Position numbers and translations under genes: made by a program
The notes under the pieces: generated by a model
Database searches by the model: none
Told to the model about the DNA's origin: nothing
Seen by the model: the letters and a program-made list of their open reading frames with translations, nothing else
Shown: positions 6,694 to 15,754 of the stretch, piece after piece
How the letters are laid out: every line of letters starts with the position of its first letter
Position numbering within the stretch: the first letter of the stretch is position 1
Assembly: GCA_964455525.1 (NCBI GenBank)
Contig: CAYVWR010000001.1
Coordinates: 1,054,001 to 1,118,000 of the forward strand
Direction of reading: 5' to 3'
Length of the DNA: 64,000 bases
Origin: JAFDZV01 sp964455525
GTDB taxonomy: Bacteria; Bacteroidota; Ignavibacteria; OLB7

Positions 6694-8781
6694 CTAGCGC
6701 TGGCTTGGATCGGGGCTGGTATTGACATCGTTGCCAGCCCCCCCGGCGTTCGGGCCGATCACAGTCGTGGCAGCGCTCACCGAGGCCTTGTCGGCCGAGG
6801 CCTGGCCGCTTGCCTGGCGGGCCTGCAACATCCTCTTCACCTCGAGCGGAGGCAGCTCCTCGCCCCGGATCACCATATCGATCTCCTCGGCATCCAGCGT
6901 TTCACGCTCGATCAGAAGCTGCGCCATACGGTGCAGCACAGCGCTCTGCTCACGCAGCACGCTGCTGGCACGCTGCATGCCGGCATCGACGATGCCACGA
7001 ACTTCCTTGTCGATCAACTCCGCCGTCGCCTCGCTTATATCACGATGGGTGGCGAAGTCGCGCCCGAGAAATACCTCGCCTTCATTGGAGGCATAGTTGA
7101 CCGGGCCAAGGTTCTCGGACATGCCAAGCTCGCAGACCATCTGGCGCGCAAGCTGTGTTACGGTCTTGATATCACCCTGTGCACCGGAGGTATAGTTGCC
7201 GAAGATCAGCAGCTCGGCGGCACGTCCGCCGAGGGCCATGGCGATCTTGGCCTCGAACCAGTCGCGCGAACGGGAATGAAGATCGTCATCAGGAAGAAAG
7301 GCGGTCACACCCAGGGCACGGCCACGCGGAATGATCGTCACCTTGTGCACCGGGTCGCCATGCGGGACAAACTTGCTTACCAGCACATGTCCCACCTCAT
7401 GATAGGCGGTCATCTTCTTCTCATCATCCGACATCACCATCGTCCTGCGTTCCAGGCCGAGCATCAGCTTGTCCTTTGCCATCTCAAAGTCGTACATCGT
7501 CACCTTATCGCCATTACGGCGAGCAGCGAAGATGGCGGCCTCATTGCAGAGATTGGCAAGATCGGCACCGGAGAAGCCTGGAGTAGCCTTTGCCATCGTC
7601 AGAAGATCCACGTTCTCGGCCAGCGGCATATTTCTGGTATGCACCTTAAGGATACCCTCGCGCCCCCGGCGATCTGGACGATCGACGATCACCTGACGGT
7701 CGAAACGTCCCGGACGCAGCAGCGCCGGATCGAGAACATCAGGCCGGTTAGTAGCAGCAATGATAATAACGCCGGTGTTCTGCTCGAACCCGTCCATCTC
7801 CACAAGCAGGGCGTTCAGGGTCTGTTCGCGCTCATCGTGCCCACCGCCCAGACCGGCGCCACGCTGGCGGCCTACTGCGTCGATCTCGTCGATGAAGATG
7901 ATGGCGGGAGCGATCTTCTTGGCCTGCTCGAAGAGATCGCGAACGCGGGAGGCACCCACGCCAACGAACATCTCGACAAAATCGGCACCGGAGATCGATA
8001 GATACTGCACACCGGCCTCGCCCGCCACCGCACGTGCCAGAAGGGTCTTGCCGGTTCCCGGAGGGCCGAGCAGAAGAACGCCACGGGGGATCTTGCCCCC
8101 TAGGCGCTGGAACTTTCCCGGCTCGCGGAGGAACTCAACAATCTCCGTCAGCTCCTCCTTCGCCTCGTCGGCGCCGGCCACATCGGCGAACGTAACGCGT
8201 GGGGATGTTTCGCTCAGCAGCCGTGCACGGGACTTGCCGAAGGAGAAGATCCCCTTGGTTCCCACCCCCTGCATACGGCGGAAGACAAAGATCCAGATCG
8301 CCAGAAGCGCAATCCACGGCAGAACGGTAACGATCGGCCCCCACCACTCGTCGCCCCGCTGCTGCACGGTAACGGTCAGCCCCTTATCAATCCACTCCCG
8401 CTGCACGTCGCCATCGACCACAAGAAGCTTGGTAGAGATATTACGGGTCTTCACCGGACGATTATTCCCTTCGGCCGTGACCGTCACGGCCTCCTTCAGC
8501 TCTCCCTGAAACTCATAATCGTTAAGCTGCGATTTGTAGACAACCGCCTTGGCAATGGCCCCATCGCTTAACAATTTCTGGTATTCGTTGAAGCTGACCG
8601 GCACCACCTGTGTTCCGCCCTTGTTGACGATCATGAAGACGACGAAAGCGCCGAAGATGATTGTCAGCCAGACGAGCACGCTCCGGACGATGCGGTTGAT
8701 GCTCCCCTCCTCGTCGCCGTTCTGATTACGGCGAGGCGGAATCGGCCGCATCGGCTTGCGTTGATTCATATCATCCTTCAT
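6694..8781 (-). CDS. ftsH: ATP-dependent zinc metalloprotease FtsH
   Basis: FtsH is a hexameric membrane AAA+ protease that degrades damaged or regulatory membrane and cytosolic proteins. The 695-residue protein has two membrane spans (about 31-52 and 148-167) flanking a periplasmic domain. Then come Walker A GPPGTGKT (239-246), Walker B FIDEID (296-301), the second region of homology with ATNRPDVLDPALLRPGRFDR, and the zinc-protease motif HEVGH (461-465), where most FtsH have HEAGH. ATG 8769 (M5) has AAGGA four bases upstream and is a good alternative start. It lies in the classic tilS-hpt-ftsH order, about 170 bp after hpt. Confidence 0.97.
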   Translation of the reverse strand: MKDDMNQRKPMRPIPPRRNQNGDEEGSINRIVRSVLVWLTIIFGAFVVFMIVNKGGTQVVPVSFNEYQKLLSDGAIAKAVVYKSQLNDYEFQGELKEAVTVTAEGNNRPVKTRNISTKLLVVDGDVQREWIDKGLTVTVQQRGDEWWGPIVTVLPWIALLAIWIFVFRRMQGVGTKGIFSFGKSRARLLSETSPRVTFADVAGADEAKEELTEIVEFLREPGKFQRLGGKIPRGVLLLGPPGTGKTLLARAVAGEAGVQYLSISGADFVEMFVGVGASRVRDLFEQAKKIAPAIIFIDEIDAVGRQRGAGLGGGHDEREQTLNALLVEMDGFEQNTGVIIIAATNRPDVLDPALLRPGRFDRQVIVDRPDRRGREGILKVHTRNMPLAENVDLLTMAKATPGFSGADLANLCNEAAIFAARRNGDKVTMYDFEMAKDKLMLGLERRTMVMSDDEKKMTAYHEVGHVLVSKFVPHGDPVHKVTIIPRGRALGVTAFLPDDDLHSRSRDWFEAKIAMALGGRAAELLIFGNYTSGAQGDIKTVTQLARQMVCELGMSENLGPVNYASNEGEVFLGRDFATHRDISEATAELIDKEVRGIVDAGMQRASSVLREQSAVLHRMAQLLIERETLDAEEIDMVIRGEELPPLEVKRMLQARQASGQASADKASVSAATTVIGPNAGGAGNDVNTSPDPSQR

Positions 8782-8950
8782 CGGAAGTGTAGATCCTTAT
8801 ATCTGAGGAAACATGCATTATACTCATTGATCCTAGCAGCATCTCTGCCCGGCAGAGCATCTGCGGGATACGAAGACCAGACCATGGAGTTACCGACACA
8901 GATGGAGATCCGGGATGCGGAGCAATTCAACATCCTTCGCCGGCAGCGCA

Positions 8951-9550
8951 TCATGGTAGGGCTTCGTCGGGGGGGATATCATCAAGGACGTAAATAGCCG
9001 GAAGATTCCTCCCTTCCTGCATATAATCGAGGCCATATCCGATCACGAAACGATCGGGTATCTCGAATGCCACATACTCAGGCTCATCGCCGATCATGTC
9101 GGCCTCACGCTTGTACAGAAGCGTCGCCAGCGCCACCGAGGCAGCATCCTGCTCAGCACAATACTCTCTCAACCGTCTGGCGGTACGCCCTGTATCAACG
9201 ATATCTTCGCAGATGATGACGTGCCGCCCTGCTATCTGAGTGCTACATTCCGTTGTAAAAATTATCGTGCCAGATGATTGCATCCCGCCACCATAGCTCG
9301 ACACCCGAAGATAATCGAGCTGCAATGGAATGGGCATCATCCGTACCAGATCGGCATGGAACATGGCGGCCCCGTTCAGCACGCAGACCATAACCGGAAA
9401 AGCATCGGCATAACGGTCGGCAAGACGATCGGCCACACGGCCGATACCCTGGCGCAGCACGTCGGCCGGAATCATCGGAACGAAGCGTTTCTCCCTGACG
9501 ATCACGGGCGCCCCGTCCTTATCCCGCCGTTGCAGGAAGCTATTTTCCAT
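8951..9550 (-). CDS. hpt: Hypoxanthine phosphoribosyltransferase
   Basis: This 199-residue enzyme transfers phosphoribose from PRPP to hypoxanthine or guanine in purine salvage. The PRPP-binding loop is VIICEDIVDTGRTARRL (111-127), the flexible-loop region contains SSYGGGMQSSG (84-94), and the C-terminal LDYMQEGRNLPAIYVLDD region fits the family. Its start overlaps the end of tilS by 11 nt, so the two are co-transcribed and probably translationally coupled. Confidence 0.93.
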   Translation of the reverse strand: MENSFLQRRDKDGAPVIVREKRFVPMIPADVLRQGIGRVADRLADRYADAFPVMVCVLNGAAMFHADLVRMMPIPLQLDYLRVSSYGGGMQSSGTIIFTTECSTQIAGRHVIICEDIVDTGRTARRLREYCAEQDAASVALATLLYKREADMIGDEPEYVAFEIPDRFVIGYGLDYMQEGRNLPAIYVLDDIPPDEALP

Positions 9551-10964
9551 TGCTCGCTGAGGAACGTATCTCCAACCGGATCACGTTTCGCGTGTTCTGC
9601 TCCACCTTGTAGCGATCATCGAGCCGCATACCGCAGACCCAGATCACATCGGCACCATCGGCAACCACCATCACCGAGCGCTTGCGATCCAGAGGAACTT
9701 TTACATCCACCAGAAAATCGCTCACCTTCTTTTCGCCGGTCATGCCAAGCGGGCGGAACCGATCCCCATCACGCCAAGTTCTGATCGTCAAGCTCTCGGA
9801 GATCTTGTCGGCATCAACAAACTCCACACTGCTGTTGCGGGTAAAGCGGACATTGGCGCGTTCGAGCCGCTCTGTAATAATAGTGCCGTATTCGGTCTGA
9901 ATGGTCTCACCTGGCCGAAACGTCCGGTTGACCTGAATGAAAGGAGGAGGCTCGCATCGTACCGTAAGGGTATCGCGATCGCGCAGGGCGCTCAGCCCTC
10001 CGCCAAGCTCCACCTTCGATCCGGTCTCCTTCCAGAGAAGCGACAGCGTACGATCGACCGCACCATAGGAGATCGGCTGGATATCGAACGTCTTGGAGAC
10101 AAGGCGTTGAAGAAGCTCCGCCTGAATCGCCGGCAGGTAATGCTTGAGCTGATTGATGCTTAGATCAACGCTCTCCTCACCACGTTCGATAACAACCCGT
10201 TTTGTTGCCAGTTCAACGGCGCTTCCAAGGTACTGCTCCATGCCGCGCATGATCTCCGCCGTTGTATTGAGCGTGGAGACAATGCTGGGATTGAACTCCA
10301 GCAGCGCCGGCAGAAGCTCATGGCGCACTCGATTACGCGTGAACTGTGGCGAGCGGTTGGTGATATCTTCATGCCAATCCACCTGCATCTCGGAGACATA
10401 GATCTCCAGATCGCCCCGTTCGGAGCCAAGCAGAGGGCGTCCCAGAAAGACCCCCTCGGCAAGACGACGAAGCGGCGGGATGGCGGCCATGCCCCGCACA
10501 CCGGTCCCACGAATCAGATTCAGCAGCAGGGTTTCGGCGTTGTCGTTTGCGTTGTGGGCGGTGAACACCACACCATACGCATGCTTGCGAGCAACACGCT
10601 CCAGAAACTGGTAGCGTGCCTTACGGGAGGCATCCTCCAATGAGAGCCGAAGCTGCGAGGCAAGCTTCTTGACATCACCACGTCCCACATACGTTTTCAG
10701 CCCCCGGAGCTTTGCCTGCTCCACTACAAATGCGGCATCCTCCTGCGAAGCCTCCCCGCGAAGGCCGTGATCGAAGTGAGCAACGGCAAGCTCGAGTTGA
10801 AGGGTTGGAGCAAGGCGCGCCATAATGTCGAGCAACGCCATCGAGTCGAGACCGCCGCTGACCGCTATCAGCACCCGTTCTTTACCGAGCAGCATCTCAT
10901 GCTGGCGGATATAGCGGCGGATCTTCTGAAGATATGTCTGGCCAATACGCGAAGAAGAAATCAT
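9540..10964 (-). CDS. tilS: tRNA(Ile)-lysidine synthetase
   Basis: TilS modifies C34 of tRNA-Ile(CAU) to lysidine with ATP and lysine, so that the tRNA reads AUA. The 474-residue protein carries the PP-loop SGGLDS (36-41), the family's AHFDHGLRGEAS region (82-93) and TAHNANDNAETLLLNLIRGTG (156-176). The C-terminal TilS_C-like part has SLTIRTWRDGDRFRPLGMTGEKKVSDF. The gene heads the tilS-hpt pair. Confidence 0.95.
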   Translation of the reverse strand: MISSSRIGQTYLQKIRRYIRQHEMLLGKERVLIAVSGGLDSMALLDIMARLAPTLQLELAVAHFDHGLRGEASQEDAAFVVEQAKLRGLKTYVGRGDVKKLASQLRLSLEDASRKARYQFLERVARKHAYGVVFTAHNANDNAETLLLNLIRGTGVRGMAAIPPLRRLAEGVFLGRPLLGSERGDLEIYVSEMQVDWHEDITNRSPQFTRNRVRHELLPALLEFNPSIVSTLNTTAEIMRGMEQYLGSAVELATKRVVIERGEESVDLSINQLKHYLPAIQAELLQRLVSKTFDIQPISYGAVDRTLSLLWKETGSKVELGGGLSALRDRDTLTVRCEPPPFIQVNRTFRPGETIQTEYGTIITERLERANVRFTRNSSVEFVDADKISESLTIRTWRDGDRFRPLGMTGEKKVSDFLVDVKVPLDRKRSVMVVADGADVIWVCGMRLDDRYKVEQNTRNVIRLEIRSSASNGK

Positions 10965-11105
10965 ATGGCTGGGAAATTACGCAATGGCGGGAGACCTTGG
11001 AACGTATCCGTCCCAGGGGAGAGGAAATGAATGCATACGCAGCAATGGAAAAGGGAGAGGAGAACCGGTCTCCACTCCCCCTGATCGTATCTCCGGCGCA
11101 TATAT

Positions 11106-11129
11106 GTATGCAACCATACGGTTGCATAC
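11106..11129. repeat. Perfect 10-bp hairpin between OmpA-family gene and tilS
   Basis: GTATGCAACC-ATAC-GGTTGCATAC is a perfect inverted repeat with a 4-nt loop. A smaller GCGAAC/GTTCGC hairpin lies 10 nt further right. There is no U-tract, so it may be an RNA-processing or stability element. Confidence 0.5.
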
Positions 11130-11160
11130 GATGCGATCGCGAACACCTATGGTTCGCTCG

Positions 11161-11206
11161 CGGAGTGCTGCTCGCGCCGGAAACACTCGCTTCCAGCAGC
11201 ACTCCG
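11161..11206 (-). terminator. 12-bp hairpin downstream of OmpA-family gene
   Basis: CGGAGTGCTGCT and AGCAGCACTCCG form a perfect 12-bp stem beginning 34 nt after the OmpA-family stop codon. No T-run follows, so it may act as an mRNA 3' stabiliser or a factor-dependent terminator. Confidence 0.5.
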
Positions 11207-11239
11207 ATATGGCCACGGCAGGGCAAACCGGCAACAGCA

Positions 11240-13399
11240 TCAGTTACCGCTGCTCTGGGGTCGGCTGCTCGTTTCTATGTTCACCCCTGCCGGGATCGGC
11301 GTCTCCACCGTTACAGTGACCGTACGACTGTAGTAGCGGCCTTCCGGGAAGTTGTTATCGTACAGAAGCTCGCTGGCACCCAGCCCCCGAATCTCCTGCG
11401 GCGTAAGGTTCAGCAGTTGCGCCGCATATTCGGCACGCTGCTGCGACAAGCGCCTGTTATAGTATGGCAACCCGATCCTATCGGTATGGCCAACCACCCT
11501 GACCGTGGAGTTCGGCATAAGCTTCTGCTTCATCAGCGGAAAGGACTGCTGTGTAAATGATGTCGCATAGGCACTGTCGAAGCTGAACAGGAGGAGGTTA
11601 TAGGTGTCCACATACTTCCCTCCCACCACGGTGCGGATCTCTTCGTACTCCCCTTCCCTCTGTACCACCACCGGCTGGCTCTTGATACGTGCCAGATCCT
11701 GGTACAGCGTATCACGGATCACCAACGTTGAGGAGACCGTGACAGAGCCGCGCAGATCAAGATCGGGACGGTTCTCTATCTGGTAGTCGATCTGCCTGGG
11801 AGGAGGGCCAACGCCGGCAACAGCCCTCTTGATAAGGGAATCGCCGATCATGACATCGAGCGCCCAGCTATCAATCTGCCCTGAGGTGTCAGCAGTGGCA
11901 GGAGGCGGGATGAAACGGACGATGCCGACCGGCGCCAGGAACGTGGTATCGGGAAGCTCGACCGGGCGCTCGACGATATAACCGGCCGAGGAGATCTCCA
12001 CACGCTGGTTCTCGCGCGCCGCCTCTGCGGTATCCACCTCGCTCAACGAAGGATTTGCCGGAAGCCCACGGGCTATCACCTTGATCCTCCGCTCCGGGAT
12101 ACGCCAGACCGTCGTCAGATAATCCCGCACAGCCTCGGCACGACGAAGTGCCAGGGTGGAATCCCTCTCGAACTGGCTCACACATCCGGTGATCGTGATC
12201 TCCGGCACCCGCTCATCGCGCACACGTGCACCAACGATATTCAGGATGTTATAATACAGGTCCAGCGTGCCACCACGCGGAATACGCTCCACACGGAAAT
12301 CACGCCGTGCTCTGCCATCCAGCCGGATGTACCGTGCCGGGATGACAGCCGAATCGCGATCGAAGAAGATATAGGGGAGAAGCGCGTGTACCTCTGTTGC
12401 CTTCACCTGCCGCCGCGAGATCCTAATCGTATCGCTAAGACCATCGGCGGTAACAGCACCTGCCTGAAGAAGCGGTCCATCCGGACGCGGCGTGACAATG
12501 GTATCGCGGCCAGCGATCACCGGCGGTGGCGGCATGCGCTGCGGGCTGGCACCAAGGCCATAACGGATGCCAAGAACTCCGCTCAACGTGGCTGCGGTCC
12601 AACGCTCGTTGGCACGAAGAGGCTCCAGAAAATTGCTCAACGTCGGCTGATACTGGGCCTCGATGAACATCCTGAATTCCGGCGTGAACTCCTGCTCGTA
12701 TCCGGCACCGGCGGAAACCGCAAGCACCATCGTCGCATTGTCGAAATCGCGATTGCCTAGATTGCGTGTCGGACGCGGGCCAAGCCGCCCGGTATCCTGG
12801 AAACGTGCCCCACGCGGCGCAAGAATCGTCTCGGTGTAGTTGTAGCGTGCCTGCGCCGGAAGAAGGAGCGACGGCCCACCATAGAAATACACCGGGAAGG
12901 CAAACGGGGCAACACGCACATAGGGGGTCAGGCTCACATGGCCGAACTTTGTCTCGACCAGCCCCCGCACCGTGGCCGATAGCGGGAGGCCATCCTGGCT
13001 CCGCACATCCTGCGCGTTGATGTAGGTCTGCGCCAGCTCGCCGCCATGAAGCTGATACCCACCACGAAACCCGATATTGAAGGTCTCGCTTAGGGGAACT
13101 TCCACAAGCAGGCCGGCAAGCGCCCCAAGCCCATCACCTTCGATAAAGGTGCTGGTGGCCGGAACATTTGCCCTGCTGTTGAAGACCGAAGGGGCAAGAA
13201 ACACATCGTACGTAGTGAGCGAAAAGCCACCGTATGCGCCAAGGTACAGCCATGGGCTGTCCGAAGGCGGCACCGAATCAAGCGGCTGTGCAATCGCCGT
13301 GAGCGACCATGCAAGGCCGAGCAGCAGACTGACCGCAGCTCGCTGTAATGCAAGGCGCCCCGTTGAAGATGCCTGAGCAGGGAATCGTATCAATAACAT
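11240..13399 (-). CDS. OmpA-family outer membrane protein with two peptidoglycan-binding domains
   Basis: The 719-residue protein begins with a signal peptide (cleavage near residue 37, TAIAQ). A ~250-residue beta-barrel-like region follows (LGAYGGFSLTTYDVFLAPS onward). There are two OmpA-like segments. The first, ~338-475, has YIFFDRDSAVIPARY and RRAEAVRDYL...RIKVIARGLPANP. The second, ~601-705, has LLFSFDSAYATSF, VVGHTDRIGLPYYNRRLSQQRAEYAAQLL and a C-terminal VTVTVE. OmpA domains bind peptidoglycan and anchor the outer membrane. Two such domains in one chain are unusual. It is a single-gene unit with hairpins downstream. Confidence 0.88.
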   Translation of the reverse strand: MLLIRFPAQASSTGRLALQRAAVSLLLGLAWSLTAIAQPLDSVPPSDSPWLYLGAYGGFSLTTYDVFLAPSVFNSRANVPATSTFIEGDGLGALAGLLVEVPLSETFNIGFRGGYQLHGGELAQTYINAQDVRSQDGLPLSATVRGLVETKFGHVSLTPYVRVAPFAFPVYFYGGPSLLLPAQARYNYTETILAPRGARFQDTGRLGPRPTRNLGNRDFDNATMVLAVSAGAGYEQEFTPEFRMFIEAQYQPTLSNFLEPLRANERWTAATLSGVLGIRYGLGASPQRMPPPPVIAGRDTIVTPRPDGPLLQAGAVTADGLSDTIRISRRQVKATEVHALLPYIFFDRDSAVIPARYIRLDGRARRDFRVERIPRGGTLDLYYNILNIVGARVRDERVPEITITGCVSQFERDSTLALRRAEAVRDYLTTVWRIPERRIKVIARGLPANPSLSEVDTAEAARENQRVEISSAGYIVERPVELPDTTFLAPVGIVRFIPPPATADTSGQIDSWALDVMIGDSLIKRAVAGVGPPPRQIDYQIENRPDLDLRGSVTVSSTLVIRDTLYQDLARIKSQPVVVQREGEYEEIRTVVGGKYVDTYNLLLFSFDSAYATSFTQQSFPLMKQKLMPNSTVRVVGHTDRIGLPYYNRRLSQQRAEYAAQLLNLTPQEIRGLGASELLYDNNFPEGRYYSRTVTVTVETPIPAGVNIETSSRPQSSGN

Positions 13400-13831
13400 C
13401 GTACTCGAATGACAGGTTCAATGACAGATATAACCAGAGTGCAACCATGCAAACATCCGGCCAAAGGATAACGTGCAACCAGACAATTCAGATAGCACGC
13501 TGGACCGGGGCATGAACGATGATGAACAATTTCGGCACGCATATGCCACATGCATGGCTCTGCCCGCCGACTACGCACCCGCGAGGATAAGAGAATCCGG
13601 AAAACCGTACAAGGAGTCAGAAAATGGTGCTGCAAGAGATGCCGGATCGGGCCATGAAGTTATGACAGAAAACTGCCTGGATGCGCGCCCCCACCAGGCT
13701 ATACCAGCAGGGAAAAACGATGCAAACGAACTGCCCGGCCCCACATCACCGATGTGTTCTGTGGAGCGGACCCGGCACCATCCGCCGCCCCTGCATCAGC
13801 TCACCCCCTCCACTATCCCAATACACATCGC
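13400..13831. other. Noncoding stretch
   Basis: I see no supportable gene between the OmpA-family start and the ABC permease stop, both on the minus strand. A 131-codon plus frame (13473-13868) has no Shine-Dalgarno, no recognisable motif, and runs into the permease on the other strand. Confidence 0.45.
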
Positions 13832-14626
13832 CTACATTCTGGCCCCAATCAGATTCCCACTCTCGTAGAGCCGCAGGCCACGCCGAAAAAGGGCTGTAGC
13901 AACAAACGGCGAGATGATTGCCAGCGCAGCCAGCCCACACAGGGTGAGCAGATCGGGGTTGAACAACTGCTGCGCCTGCACCGTGCCCACATAGGCAGCC
14001 GGAATGATGGTATAGAGGAAAAACCGCACCGCAGCAGAAAAGATAGTGGCAGGCTTCTTGGCAAAGTGAAGCACCACCGAAAGGAGCTTGTAAACCAGCA
14101 CCGAATTGCCCAGCTTGAAGGTCAAGGCATGGATCGTCATCACCCAGGAGATAAAAATGGCCGTGCCGGTAAGGCAACCGAAGATGTACAGAACGACGGT
14201 GGAAAGGGTGAGAGGGACAAACATGAAAAAGAGGGCCGTTCCAACAACGATCTGCACGCCACGCACTGGCTGCGCGCCGGAGAAGAATATCTGATAGATC
14301 ACCGATTTCGGCTGCACCAGAAAGATATCGAGCTGCCCGGTGATGATAAGCTGGCCAACCTGCCAGACGCTGCTCCCCATAAGGGTATCGGCACCGGCAT
14401 AGATCACATGGTTGAACGCAACCAGCGCGGCAAGCTGCTCATAACTGGCACCGGGAATGCCGTCGGAAATACTGAAGAAGATCTTCCAGTAGAACAGGTA
14501 CATCCCCACTTCGAGCAGCGAAACGGCGGTCTCGAAGATAAAGTTGGCCCTATACTCCATGGCGCTACGAAGATTTACTCGCATATACGCCAGAAGAAGA
14601 TTCAGATATGCTCCAACCGATTTCAT
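13832..14626 (-). CDS. ABC-2 family transporter permease (partner-type of the 1477-2337 protein)
   Basis: This 264-residue membrane protein has about six spans. Its N-terminal half (LLLAYMRVNLRSAMEYRANFIF) and LIITGQLDIFLVQPKSVIYQI match the pattern of DUF990/COG3694 ABC-2 permeases. In many genomes such permeases occur as adjacent pairs with an ATPase; here the likely partner is 11.5 kb away and the ATPase is not in the window. It is divergent from the small gene at 14664, with only 37 bp between the starts. Confidence 0.85.
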   Translation of the reverse strand: MKSVGAYLNLLLAYMRVNLRSAMEYRANFIFETAVSLLEVGMYLFYWKIFFSISDGIPGASYEQLAALVAFNHVIYAGADTLMGSSVWQVGQLIITGQLDIFLVQPKSVIYQIFFSGAQPVRGVQIVVGTALFFMFVPLTLSTVVLYIFGCLTGTAIFISWVMTIHALTFKLGNSVLVYKLLSVVLHFAKKPATIFSAAVRFFLYTIIPAAYVGTVQAQQLFNPDLLTLCGLAALAIISPFVATALFRRGLRLYESGNLIGARM

Positions 14627-14663
14627 TCTCGTAAGTTTGCGTTCGCTGAATTACGATCGACCG

Positions 14664-14903
14664 ATGAGTATTACGATACCGTTCTCTGTTGAAGGCTCCG
14701 AAAAGGAGTGTCTGATCCAACTGCGCGACCTGGCCGATCGGGTCGTGGTCACTGAGATCTTTCGCGGCAACTGCTTGCCGGGAGTCCATAGGGTCGAATT
14801 CGATCCAGACGGAATCCCTGGCGGGCTTGATGCCGGGATCTATATACTGCATGTGATGATAGGAAGCGACGACGAGACCTATCCATTACAGTATATGCCA
14901 TGA
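14664..14903 (+). CDS. Small FlgD/T9SS-sorting-domain-like protein (79 aa)
   Basis: I started at ATG 14664 (MSITIPFSVEGSEKEC). The residues run IQLRDLADRVVVTEI, then GVHRVEFDP and GLDAGIYILHVMIG, the strand-by-strand pattern of a FlgD-Ig-like or T9SS type A sorting domain (I-x-L-D...G-x-H-x-V-x-W/F-D...G-L-x-A-G-x-Y). There is no signal peptide, and nothing precedes the domain, so it is either a free-standing Ig-like domain or a remnant of a cargo gene. No clear Shine-Dalgarno; its open frame extends upstream without sense. Confidence 0.5.
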   Translation: MSITIPFSVEGSEKECLIQLRDLADRVVVTEIFRGNCLPGVHRVEFDPDGIPGGLDAGIYILHVMIGSDDETYPLQYMP

Positions 14904-15076
14904 TCGGCCGATAGCCACCGTGCCGCCATGCACCGCGATCTGCCCGAGTGGGTAGACCGCCCGGCAGAGCCGTCCCCATTCCGATACCAGCGCAACCGGC
15001 CTGCGGCGCCCGTGCCGTGCAGGGAAATCGTGGCACCTGTGCATCGTCGTGGCGCACAGGTGGCGCACGCCCCGGC

Positions 15077-15754
15077 CTATGGCATAGGCGGGAGCAGCCG
15101 TATCCCGGCACGTTCATCGGTGATAAAACGGGTGATGATCCCTATGGTGGCAAGCAGATCGAGGCGTTCCTTGCACCGCAAGCCGAAGCAACGCCGAGCA
15201 ACCCTGTACAGCCCGGCAGCATCCTCCCCACCCCCCTCCGCACAAAGAATATCATAGGTCTGCCTGGCCTCCGGGATCTCGATGAGCAAGCGATCAAGGC
15301 GTCCGCCAAGGATCGCCCGGGAGTTCTCATCGACATCATGAGCTACAAGAAAGGGATGCCCGGCACTGCGATCGAAAAGGGTATGGAAATCACGCTGGCT
15401 CTCCTGACAGACGCGCATCAGATCCAGAGGCCCTGCATTGACCAGAGGAAACAACCGGGCACCGCAAAGGGATGGAAGCTCACGATAATGAACCGGGCTG
15501 ACCGCCGCCGCCCACCCTGATCCTCCCGATGCCATAAGATGCGCCAGCCCCTGCACTGAGATATCGTCATAGATCTCCACATCCGGCAAACCGGCCGCAA
15601 TGGCCCGAAGCATGGTGCTCTTCCCGGCCAGAGGACCGCCAGCAACCAGCAGTGGCTCGCCGCGCTCCAGAAACTGAAGTGCACGACGGGTCATGCGCGG
15701 GCGGAAATCGAAGCCCGATTTGTGCATCCGGTCTGGCTCTGGCCGTTCCGGCAT
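15077..15754 (-). CDS. P-loop NTPase of unknown function
   Basis: The 225-residue protein has a Walker A motif GGPLAGKST (39-47) and a possible Walker B/sensor region near VEIYDDISVQGL (59-70). The C-terminal part (EARQTYDILCAEGGGEDAAGLYRVARR) is helical, like a winged-helix or lid domain of AAA/STAND-type ATPases. Its ATG overlaps the stop of the upstream lipoprotein gene as TAATG, so the two are translated together. I do not recognise the family and assign no function. Confidence 0.6.
   Translation of the reverse strand: MPERPEPDRMHKSGFDFRPRMTRRALQFLERGEPLLVAGGPLAGKSTMLRAIAAGLPDVEIYDDISVQGLAHLMASGGSGWAAAVSPVHYRELPSLCGARLFPLVNAGPLDLMRVCQESQRDFHTLFDRSAGHPFLVAHDVDENSRAILGGRLDRLLIEIPEARQTYDILCAEGGGEDAAGLYRVARRCFGLRCKERLDLLATIGIITRFITDERAGIRLLPPMP

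Noticed and set aside
6679..8001. 440-codon open frame on the plus strand
   Set aside because: Antisense to ftsH, whose AAA and zinc-protease motifs are beyond doubt.
13473..13868. 131-codon plus-strand gene
   Set aside because: No start signal or recognisable motif; overlaps the ABC permease 3' end on the other strand.
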